A stretch of DNA of 5,335 nucleotides from an uncultured Saprospiraceae bacterium. GTDB taxonomy: Bacteria; Bacteroidota; Bacteroidia; Chitinophagales; Saprospiraceae. Positions 1 to 5,335 of the stretch are shown one piece after another (positions within the stretch are counted from its first letter, which is position 1; each line of letters begins with the position of its first letter). The notes beneath the pieces are model-generated. The model saw only the letters and a program-made list of their open reading frames with translations, did not search any database and was not told the origin of the DNA. Made by a program: the position numbers and the translations under genes. The DNA is taken from positions 1-5,335 of the forward strand of contig CALHUZ010000384.1 in assembly GCA_938039305.1 (NCBI GenBank), written 5' to 3'.

Positions 1-137
1 TCACATCAACCAAGAAACTAAACTGAGACTGTGTCCTTGTGGTTATAACACCCGTCCCATCATTATTATAATCTCCAATATTAGTATTAGTATCTAAGGC
101 ACTTCCTTCAGTTACCTCAAAGAGATACAATCTACCT
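1..137 (-). repeat. Direct repeat, copy A (terminal domain of the giant gene)
   Basis: Pairs with 5199-5335 in the same orientation without gaps, with 29 mismatches in 137 bases by hand (about 79% identity). Both copies encode the start of the same Ig-like domain (from GRLYLFEVTEGS). Copy A is cut off on its low-coordinate side by the window edge, and copy B on its high-coordinate side, so the true repeat is longer. Confidence 0.9.
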
Positions 138-346
138 TCTCCAAATGAAGCGGTATAACCAGCAGGAAGAGGACTTGGACTCGGTCCAGTATCAGCTATG
201 AAAAATTCTAAAGTTGAACCTGCTGGAGCGAAACCTCTTACAAGTAGATTATCGTTGAGCAATATAACGGATGTCAGTACTGGGTAATTAATTAGATCAT
301 TAGGTCCTGTGTCCCCATCGCCATTATCATTGGAAGTGACAGAATC
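1..346 (-). other. Asp-rich linker and Ig-like terminal domain of the giant protein (cut by window edge)
   Basis: Residues about 1526-1640. After the helix comes DSVTSNDNGDGDTGPND, an Asp/Asn-rich loop of the kind that often binds calcium, then NYPVLTSV, then a beta-sandwich-like stretch (LLVRGFAPAGSTLEFF, FGEGRLYLFEVTEGS, GDYNNDGTG). In the paralogue the same domain continues with TEGTYLSATARDAIGNTSEFS, typical of the Ig-like domain that follows beta-helices in these proteins, so the missing part here probably reads alike. Calcium binding is inferred from the loop only. Confidence 0.65.
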
Positions 347-3300
347 ATAGCCTAAATCGATACCTAATGTCCCGTTGTCAGCGATCTGATTTCTGCTGAT
401 TCTATTCTGGGTGCCTGTTCCTGACACGGCCACTCCAGAATCACTATTATATCTTATCACATTACCAACTATGAGTTCATCAGAATTGAGCATTGTACTT
501 TCATATCCTATGACAATATTTGAGGAAGAAGTTGCGAGAAGCACACCGCGCTGACCATTGCCCATAGGTGTAGTTCCATCAACGCCGACTCCAATTTTAT
601 TGCCTGCTACGGTCATCTCGATCATATCTGATACTCTAATTCCATCATTGTTGTTTCCAGATATAACATTACCTTCTATAGCATCACTTACATTGTCACC
701 GTTCGTTCCAATTACAGTATTAGTATAGGCGCCGTTCATTGACAAACCATGACCGTTAGCTATAGGGCTGAGGCCTGTAATATCTGTTCCTATCCAATTT
801 CCAGCAATAACATTATTATCTCCAGTCCCACCACCTAAGAATCTTATTCCTGATCCATTTCCAGAAATGATATTACGTTCTAAAATATCATCGTCACCAT
901 TAGAATTTGTTCCAATTATGTTATTGCTTGAGGTTCCTTGTAATTGAACACCATAGTTGTCATTTGGAATCGCTGCGGTAGCACTGATATTCGTTCCCAT
1001 GTAGTTTCCAGCTATAGTGTTGTCATCAGAATCTACAATTCTAATTCCGTCATTTCCACCTCCAGAAAGATAGTTTCTAAAATCAGTCACGTTAGTATTT
1101 ATAGCTGCATCATTGAATCCTACTATACTGCCTCCTGTACTACTCAAAAGATATATACCATTGTAGCGACTGCCAAGATCTACATTTCCAGTTTTATCCA
1201 TTCCAACAATATTACCGGCAATGTTGATCGATGAAGATTGTCTTATATACAAGCCATCATATGAGTCAGCTACTACGTTTCCTTCATTAGCATCATTGAT
1301 AGCATCTCCATTAGTACCGATAAATGAATTCGCAATATTTCTAAAGTATACTCCAGTTCCAATATTGGAAGCATCAACGGTCAATCCGTCTGCTTCCAAA
1401 CCGATATAATTACCCCAGATAAAAATGCCTTCGACTGCTGCCAAAGTGGCGTCTATGTTAAATAAAAAAGACCTAATAGCCATTCCTGAAACATGGACAC
1501 TATCTGCTGCAATACCTACACCATCATTAAGGCCCGACTGACCATCCAACTCTACTGTAATGGTTCTTCCAGAGTTACTGCCTACTGCAGATCCTTGTTG
1601 GGTATATCCAGTCAAATGGGTTTTACTATCGTCTATGGGTTCTATGGCATTGCCAAATGATATCGAATGAACACCTGCTCCGGGAATCATAAATATAGAT
1701 GTCTCCCATTCAGGATCTTTTGCAAAGCTGACACCTCCAACTGGACTATCTTCTTGATCGAGATTTGTATTGTCCAATTCATTACTGTTCAGCACAAATT
1801 GATTCAAAGAGCCTTGCCCATTCTCATTGACATTTACAATCACATCGAAGTTAAAGCCGAAGTCAACACCTACAATATCACTGCTGCCAATTATTACATT
1901 AGATAATGACTGAACAGTTGTTGATCCTGTATAAAGAGTTGAGATGTTCGCACTTGTGGTATTGGCAACTGCATCTACGAGACTTGGGTTGAATCCACCC
2001 ACTTCATTTGCGACAGCGACTGAACCTGTATGCCTATAAGTCTGAGATGGAATAATGGTTTGGCCAGTTGCATTACTTCCACGATTAGAAGGCACCGTAC
2101 CGTTCACAGCTCTTACTGAATAGTTGCCCGCACCTATGCCTGAAAATGTATATTGACCTGAGGCATTAGTCGTCGTAAATGCGACGAAAGCTCCAGAATT
2201 ATCATAGAGTTCTATTCTTACATTGTCCACTGCTATATCTCCAGAAACCCAACCTGAACTCACTGCAGAAATATCAGCTGTGTTGTAGTCACGACCATTC
2301 CCACCTCCATAATTTATATCTTCATAAACGGTTCCAGATATATCATAAAGTACGGGTAGGACACCGTTATACAATCCAAGATCATGATGATAATCTATAA
2401 TCGTATTGTCAAATAATTTGATTGGCGTTATGAGTCCATCTGAATCAATAGTATCATTTACTGCATCCTGGTAAGTAGGATTATATCCTGGAGGAAGATC
2501 ACTAAAAACCAAAAAGTATCTGCCATAATCAAAATCTGAAAAAAGGTACTTACCTCCTGCTGATGTAACCGTCCATAGTTCTAAAGTATCAGCCCCTGAT
2601 GGTTCAGCTATTCCATTCGCATTAACGTCATGATATAACTCTACTCGTACTCCATCAATTCCAACTTCTCCAATATCTTGGCGTCCGTTAGGCTCCAAAT
2701 CTTCCCATACAAAATCACCAAGTATAGGTGTATTTCCAGGTCTTAGTTCAATGCCTACTTTAATAGGTTCTGCTGGCAGCAAATCAATGTTATCATCAAA
2801 GTTTCTTGCTGAATATGCAAATGAATTCCAAGCTATGGATGTATCTGGCAAGGCATCCACTGGAGACCTCATTTCAAATTGTACAACCAAAGAATCATTT
2901 TGATTCAATCGCGTATTCCCATAATCAAACCTTAGGGCTGTAACATCAGTTATATCTGATGGTGGCGTCGAAGACCACCCAGCTGTAGCACAACCTGTTG
3001 GAAATGGCGTCGGATTACTTCCTGCAAGATCATCTCTACAAGGGTTAGAAACTATAGAATACTCAACACTCAAGCCTGAAGGTAGAGATGTAACAGCCTG
3101 AGCTAAGGATGGTTGCCACTCGCTAAACCTCGGTGTGCCCGTGTCTAATATCTCAGAATCGCCTATATGTGGTAAAACCGTGACAAATACCAATCTATTG
3201 ATTCTAGTAGCATTGGAATTCTTGATAGTTATTTTATAATCCGAAATACCTCCAGGTACCGTGAGTGCTCTTTCAGGATATTGACTATAATCCGTATCAA

Positions 3301-4921
3301 GGGTACCGATCACTTCCATCCTTGATTCCAAGCCTGCTGATCCAGGAGGTCTTACAATATCAATACTTTGATTCTCATTACAAACATATGTGCTGTATCC
3401 TCCTAGGTAATTATCAACATCGTTGACATTACAGTTGTCATGTGTAGAATGGGCAGCATAATAGTAGTACTCTAAATCATATGATCCTTGCATTGCCGCT
3501 GGACTGATGAAAGTGCTAAGGACTATTCTAAAACCTTCCCAGTAAGGGTTGGGCTCAATGGTAAAGGAGTTGTTATGGGTACTATCAAACACAAATCGAA
3601 CTAATTCTCTTCCATCTACTAGTGTACTTGTCTCTACAATGGGAGTTTGAAAATCTGCATTGTCTTCTCCCCAATCAAAATACCATGAATTAGGTATATA
3701 ACTCACATTTGGAGGTAAAACTACAGCCATCACTCCCCCGACGATATCATAGCCCATATTGCTCTCACTATAAAACTCAATAGCGACATCCATGGTGTCT
3801 TCTATAGAGAATAATTCTTGCTCATTTCCATCATCTCCAATAGTATATCCGTTTCCACCAACTTCATCCTCTGGCTCTTCGATTGTTGTTGTAAGACAGT
3901 CTACATCAGAGATGGGTGAACCTCCAGATGTACCTGTGTAGTAGGCGCAATTAGTATAGGTATCTCCTATCACTCTTCCTCCTGTCTCAAAGGCATACAG
4001 AGTCCACCCACTTCTAAAACCATCAGGATAGATGTAGGGATTATAAATTCCAGTGCCTGGAACGGTATTCAAATCTAATCGAACTATAGAAACATATTCT
4101 CCCACTGGTAGACCAAGTCCTGAGACATAGTGGTTTTGTCTATTATTCAGGTTGACACCACTCCATAAGTGCCATACTCCTGGATCATCCGATCTCTGAT
4201 AATACAAGCTTCCTGTATGGTCAACATTTGCAAATTCTGGAGTTCTAATCTGATCCAATGTTATACCGGCTGGGATAGTATCTACGATCGAATAATTATC
4301 AATAGTCGTAAATCCAATATTCCCTACTTTTATTTGCCAATACTGATACCCTCCCGTCACCTGTCTCGTGCCTCCTCCTTTGTCATCGGGAAAATCTCCA
4401 GGTGTACGACCATTTTGAGAAGTAGCTGAAGCACTACTCACATCTGCACCAGCATTGACTGACGAAGCATAAGCTGTGTTAAGAGCTACTGAACCATCAA
4501 GAGTCCCATCTGGAAATAGAACTTGTATATTAAGTTGAATAGACGACCCTGCCGAAACATTATTGTCAAAGGTAATTACAGCTTCTCTAGTGACAATGTC
4601 ATATGTGGCACTCGCTACACCCGAAGGGAGCGGGCTTGAAAAGTTTAAAAACTGCAGATACTGTGGTATTGTATCTCTTATTACTACACCTTGACATGGG
4701 CCAGTTGAACTGCTACATGAAAGATCCAAAACATAGTTAAATACTTCCTCAACGTCAGGTGTAGGATTAGAAGCCGTCTTTGAAAGTGTTATAGTTTGAC
4801 CGAAGGATGTCCCCCAGGCAAAGACACTAAAAACTATGCATAGGCATAGCTTCCAGACATTCGGATGTCCAAAATTCGGATTGTACCGAATTAAATGGCA
4901 TATTTTCAACTTAGTAATCAC
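1..4921 (-). CDS. Giant secreted multidomain surface protein (DUF11-like, SdrD_B/Cna-B-like, parallel beta-helix), 3' end outside window
   Basis: This is one open frame of 1640 codons plus one base, with no stop when read codon by codon; it leaves the window at position 1, so the C-terminus is missing. The order is signal peptide (residues 1-41), DUF11-like modules (42-725), SdrD_B-like module (734-830), Cna-B-like module (861-945), CSLREA-like lead-in with NENGQGSLNQF (from about 1026), right-handed beta-helix (1150-1525) and an Ig-like terminal domain. Proteins with these modules in Bacteroidota are exported and are commonly adhesins or type IX secretion cargo; any sorting domain here would lie beyond the window. 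I saw no enzyme motif. The frame has no ATG near its 5' end. GTG at 4921 is chosen as the first plausible start after the in-frame TGA at 4945-4943, and TTG at 4909 (followed by AAA ATA) is a fair alternative. No Shine-Dalgarno sequence is visible, which is usual in this phylum. The gene follows a tandem paralogue on the same strand. The existence of the gene is near certain; its role as adhesin or matrix protein is inferred. Confidence 0.93.
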   Translation of the reverse strand, partial: MITKLKICHLIRYNPNFGHPNVWKLCLCIVFSVFAWGTSFGQTITLSKTASNPTPDVEEVFNYVLDLSCSSSTGPCQGVVIRDTIPQYLQFLNFSSPLPSGVASATYDIVTREAVITFDNNVSAGSSIQLNIQVLFPDGTLDGSVALNTAYASSVNAGADVSSASATSQNGRTPGDFPDDKGGGTRQVTGGYQYWQIKVGNIGFTTIDNYSIVDTIPAGITLDQIRTPEFANVDHTGSLYYQRSDDPGVWHLWSGVNLNNRQNHYVSGLGLPVGEYVSIVRLDLNTVPGTGIYNPYIYPDGFRSGWTLYAFETGGRVIGDTYTNCAYYTGTSGGSPISDVDCLTTTIEEPEDEVGGNGYTIGDDGNEQELFSIEDTMDVAIEFYSESNMGYDIVGGVMAVVLPPNVSYIPNSWYFDWGEDNADFQTPIVETSTLVDGRELVRFVFDSTHNNSFTIEPNPYWEGFRIVLSTFISPAAMQGSYDLEYYYYAAHSTHDNCNVNDVDNYLGGYSTYVCNENQSIDIVRPPGSAGLESRMEVIGTLDTDYSQYPERALTVPGGISDYKITIKNSNATRINRLVFVTVLPHIGDSEILDTGTPRFSEWQPSLAQAVTSLPSGLSVEYSIVSNPCRDDLAGSNPTPFPTGCATAGWSSTPPSDITDVTALRFDYGNTRLNQNDSLVVQFEMRSPVDALPDTSIAWNSFAYSARNFDDNIDLLPAEPIKVGIELRPGNTPILGDFVWEDLEPNGRQDIGEVGIDGVRVELYHDVNANGIAEPSGADTLELWTVTSAGGKYLFSDFDYGRYFLVFSDLPPGYNPTYQDAVNDTIDSDGLITPIKLFDNTIIDYHHDLGLYNGVLPVLYDISGTVYEDINYGGGNGRDYNTADISAVSSGWVSGDIAVDNVRIELYDNSGAFVAFTTTNASGQYTFSGIGAGNYSVRAVNGTVPSNRGSNATGQTIIPSQTYRHTGSVAVANEVGGFNPSLVDAVANTTSANISTLYTGSTTVQSLSNVIIGSSDIVGVDFGFNFDVIVNVNENGQGSLNQFVLNSNELDNTNLDQEDSPVGGVSFAKDPEWETSIFMIPGAGVHSISFGNAIEPIDDSKTHLTGYTQQGSAVGSNSGRTITVELDGQSGLNDGVGIAADSVHVSGMAIRSFLFNIDATLAAVEGIFIWGNYIGLEADGLTVDASNIGTGVYFRNIANSFIGTNGDAINDANEGNVVADSYDGLYIRQSSSINIAGNIVGMDKTGNVDLGSRYNGIYLLSSTGGSIVGFNDAAINTNVTDFRNYLSGGGNDGIRIVDSDDNTIAGNYMGTNISATAAIPNDNYGVQLQGTSSNNIIGTNSNGDDDILERNIISGNGSGIRFLGGGTGDNNVIAGNWIGTDITGLSPIANGHGLSMNGAYTNTVIGTNGDNVSDAIEGNVISGNNNDGIRVSDMIEMTVAGNKIGVGVDGTTPMGNGQRGVLLATSSSNIVIGYESTMLNSDELIVGNVIRYNSDSGVAVSGTGTQNRISRNQIADNGTLGIDLGYDSVTSNDNGDGDTGPNDLINYPVLTSVILLNDNLLVRGFAPAGSTLEFFIADTGPSPSPLPAGYTASFGEGRLYLFEVTEGSALDTNTNIGDYNNDGTGVITTRTQSQFSFLVDV
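347..1474 (-). repeat. Right-handed parallel beta-helix coded by about 200-bp repeat units
   Basis: Residues about 1150-1525. Five units start at a GNxxG motif whose first Gly codon is at 1414 (GNYIG), 1216 (GNIVG), 1009 (GNYMG), 802 (GNWIG) and 604 (GNKIG). The spacing is therefore 198, 207, 207 and 198 bases (66-69 residues). A degenerate sixth unit (SRNQIADNG, Arg at 394) follows after 210 bases. Each unit also holds a second motif near its middle, typically N.IGTNGD...DA.EGN followed by VISGN..DGIR; it is clear in units 1, 3 and 4 and eroded in units 2 and 5. This is the rung pattern of CSLREA-type / polymorphic parallel beta-helix proteins. No polysaccharide lyase or pectinase catalytic motif was seen. 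Confidence 0.85.
1847..2722 (-). other. SdrD_B-like and Cna-B-like modules
   Basis: Residues 734-830 begin LGDFVWEDLEPNGRQD, then GEVGIDGVRVELYHDVNANG, then TSAGGKYLFSDFDYGRYFLVF. This matches the SdrD_B pattern (GD.VW.D...NG.QD.GE.G..GV.V.L.......T...G.Y.F..L..G.Y.V). A second module (861-945) starts ISGTVYEDINYGGGNGRD and continues DNVRIELYDNSG, then TNASGQYTFSGIGAGNYSVR, the usual Cna-B/carboxypeptidase-regulatory-like end. A linker to about residue 1025 ends in SSDIVGVDFGFNFD. SdrD_B domains in staphylococcal Sdr proteins bind calcium and work as rigid spacers; a similar spacer role is inferred here. Confidence 0.75.
2747..4798 (-). other. DUF11-like beta-sandwich region of the giant protein
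   Basis: Residues 42-725. At least three segments show the DUF11 / conserved-repeat-domain layout: a 'K(T/V)..' strand, a stretch describing an alternating beta-sandwich, and a 'V.DT(I/L)P.G(I/L)' turn. Examples are TITLSKTASNPTP followed by VVIRDTIPQYLQFL (about 43-90), YWQIKVGNIG followed by SIVDTIPAGITL (about 195-225), and GGISDYKITIKNSNATRINR (about 555-575). The middle part (about 300-540), with the acidic stretch EEPEDE and aromatic YYYY, fits the fold less clearly. All eight Cys of the mature protein within the window lie here, in four close pairs. DUF11 modules usually act as stalks on exported proteins; that role is inferred. Confidence 0.6.
4799..4921 (-). other. Signal peptide with unusually long n-region
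   Basis: Residues 1-41 of the giant protein. A polar, Lys/Arg/His-containing stretch of about 22 residues (including KLKICHLIRYNP) precedes WK and a hydrophobic core, LCLCIVFSVFAWG. Cleavage is predicted between SFG and Q (residues 41/42), giving a mature start QTITLSK. A SFG|Q or SFA|Q ending is common in exported Bacteroidota proteins, consistent with Sec export. The long n-region depends on the GTG start at 4921; starting at TTG 4909 removes four residues. Confidence 0.75.
4856..4892 (-). promoter_or_regulatory. Competing inverted repeats in the mRNA 5' region of the giant gene
   Basis: On the plus strand, aattcgg (4873-4879) and ccgaatt (4886-4892) form a 7-bp stem with a 6-base loop. 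Next to it, gacat (4856-4860) and atgtc (4865-4869) form a 5-bp stem with a 4-base loop. A second attcgg copy (4859-4864), which lies inside the second hairpin, could also pair with ccgaat (4886-4891), so the structures exclude one another. They sit between the proposed start codon and the hydrophobic core of the signal peptide. The repeats are seen directly; a regulatory role is speculation. Confidence 0.3.
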
Positions 4922-5046
4922 TGGGATAATGACTTTAAACAGTCATTAAAGGACAAAAATCTATCCAAAGCAGGTTTTCACAGCCACTTTTCAGCATTAT
5001 GCAAGAAAAAAATCACTTCAAAAACATTAACCTCTAAGGGAAACCT
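4922..5046. other. Intergenic gap between the two tandem genes
   Basis: 125 bases without a supported gene. On the minus strand it starts right after the TAA of the upstream paralogue, is T-rich (TTTTTGAAGTGATTTTTTT, within 5007-5027), and carries in-frame TGA 4945-4943 that bounds the giant gene. TAGATTTTTG (4963-4954) resembles the Bacteroidota -7 box TAnnTTTG but has two extra T, and no good TTG lies about 19 bases upstream of it, so I do not call a promoter. No GC-rich stem followed by a T run supports a terminator for the upstream gene. The two genes could be co-transcribed or separate. Confidence 0.6.
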
Positions 5047-5335
5047 TTAATCTCTTCCAAAATACATGATATGAGGATTCATCGTAGCTGTTCCACAATT
5101 AGGAATAATCTCTGTGATGTTACTGAATTCTGAAGTATTACCAATTGCATCTCTAGCGGTAGCACTGAGATACGTACCTTCAGTTAAACCGAGACTCGAA
5201 ACATCAATCAAGAAGGTAAACTGAGACTGGGTTCTTAAAGCTATAATTCCTGTACCATCGTTATTATAATCTCCTGTATTGGGATTTGTATCTAATCCAC
5301 TTCCTTCTGTCACTTCAAATAAATACAATCTTCCT
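5047..5335 (-). CDS. C-terminal end of an upstream tandem paralogue (Ig-like domain after a beta-helix), 5' part outside window
   Basis: The frame is open from the window edge to TAA at 5049-5047, giving 95 residues that begin inside a protein with GRLYLFEVTEGS. The TTG at 5328 is an internal Leu and not a start. The first 45 residues match the end of the giant protein at 37 positions. The rest, SSLGLTEGTYLSATARDAIGNTSEFS, is the typical close of the Ig-like domain that follows parallel beta-helices in large secreted Bacteroidota proteins. The protein then ends quickly with NCGTATMNPHIMYFGRD, with no room for a type IX secretion CTD of the usual 70-90 residues. It is either released, held by some other means, or shortened. 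The gene lies on the same strand, 125 bases ahead of the giant gene. The duplication is certain; its full domain content is inferred from the paralogue. Confidence 0.88.
   Translation of the reverse strand, partial: GRLYLFEVTEGSGLDTNPNTGDYNNDGTGIIALRTQSQFTFLIDVSSLGLTEGTYLSATARDAIGNTSEFSNITEIIPNCGTATMNPHIMYFGRD
5199..5335 (-). repeat. Direct repeat, copy B (terminal domain of the upstream paralogue)
   Basis: This is the partner of 1-137, offset by 5198 bases. Nearly all reading-frame features are kept: 37 of 45 residues are identical, and most amino acid changes are mild (V/I, S/T, A/G). This points to a duplicated gene under protein-level constraint and not to a recent exact copy. Confidence 0.9.

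Noticed and set aside
407..1414. CRISPR-like or other spaced DNA repeat
   Set aside because: The roughly 200-bp periodicity is protein-level, in frame and degenerate, as expected for beta-helix rungs; there are no conserved short repeats with unique spacers.
347..1474. Polysaccharide lyase or pectinase activity of the beta-helix
   Set aside because: The fold is shared with such enzymes, but I see no catalytic signature; the repeat type is that of non-enzymatic surface proteins.
944..2400. Plus-strand open frames at 944-1234, 1221-1409, 1667-1906 and 2179-2400
   Set aside because: All lie opposite the intact giant gene, have low-complexity Ser/Ile/Tyr or His-rich translations, overlap one another, and show no domain; they are shadows of the minus-strand codons.
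4169..4429. Plus-strand open frame of 86 codons
   Set aside because: It is antisense to the DUF11-like region, which reads as clear protein in the minus-strand frame; the plus-strand translation has no recognisable feature.
4954..4963. Possible Bacteroidota -7 promoter box (TAGATTTTTG on the minus strand)
   Set aside because: The spacing within the box is wrong by two bases and no TTG element lies at the expected distance; chance matches are common in AT-rich gaps.
5007..5046. Possible terminator after the upstream paralogue
   Set aside because: There are T runs but no stable stem in front of them.

Overview
The window comes from a member of the Bacteroidota. It is AT-leaning, with GC estimated by eye at about 40%. 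The assignment rests on protein architecture: a signal peptide ending SFG|Q, a chain of DUF11-like and SdrD_B/Cna-B-like beta-sandwich modules, and a long right-handed parallel beta-helix with GNxIGT / IGTNGD repeats, a combination familiar from large secreted proteins of marine and environmental Flavobacteriia, Saprospiria and relatives. Class or genus cannot be fixed from the sequence.

Layout: everything coding is on the minus strand. Positions 5335-5047 hold the last 95 codons of an upstream gene whose start lies outside the window. A gap of about 125 bases (5046-4922) follows, with no gene. Positions 4921-1 are one uninterrupted reading frame of at least 1640 codons that leaves the window at position 1 without a stop codon. 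I read every in-frame codon of this frame and found no stop and no frameshift. I found no plus-strand gene, tRNA, rRNA, CRISPR array or transposase.

The long protein reads, from the N-terminus: a long n-region plus signal peptide (residues 1-41); about 680 residues of DUF11-like modules holding all eight cysteines of the mature part, in four local pairs; an SdrD_B-like module (about 734-830); a Cna-B-like module (about 861-945); a CSLREA-like lead-in (about 1026-1140); a beta-helix of five or six units of 66-70 residues (about 1150-1525); an Asp-rich possible calcium site; and an Ig-like terminal domain cut by the window edge. The upstream gene ends in the same terminal domain: 37 of 45 overlapping residues are identical, and 108 of 137 bases (about 79%) by hand alignment. 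The two genes are therefore tandem paralogues about 5.2 kb apart, and the window begins and ends inside the same repeated module.

The likely role is an exported, surface-bound or released adhesin-like or matrix protein. No catalytic motif was recognised. The points most worth checking are the tandem duplication, the lack of an in-frame ATG start, a set of competing inverted repeats at the 5' end of the gene, and the paired cysteines.
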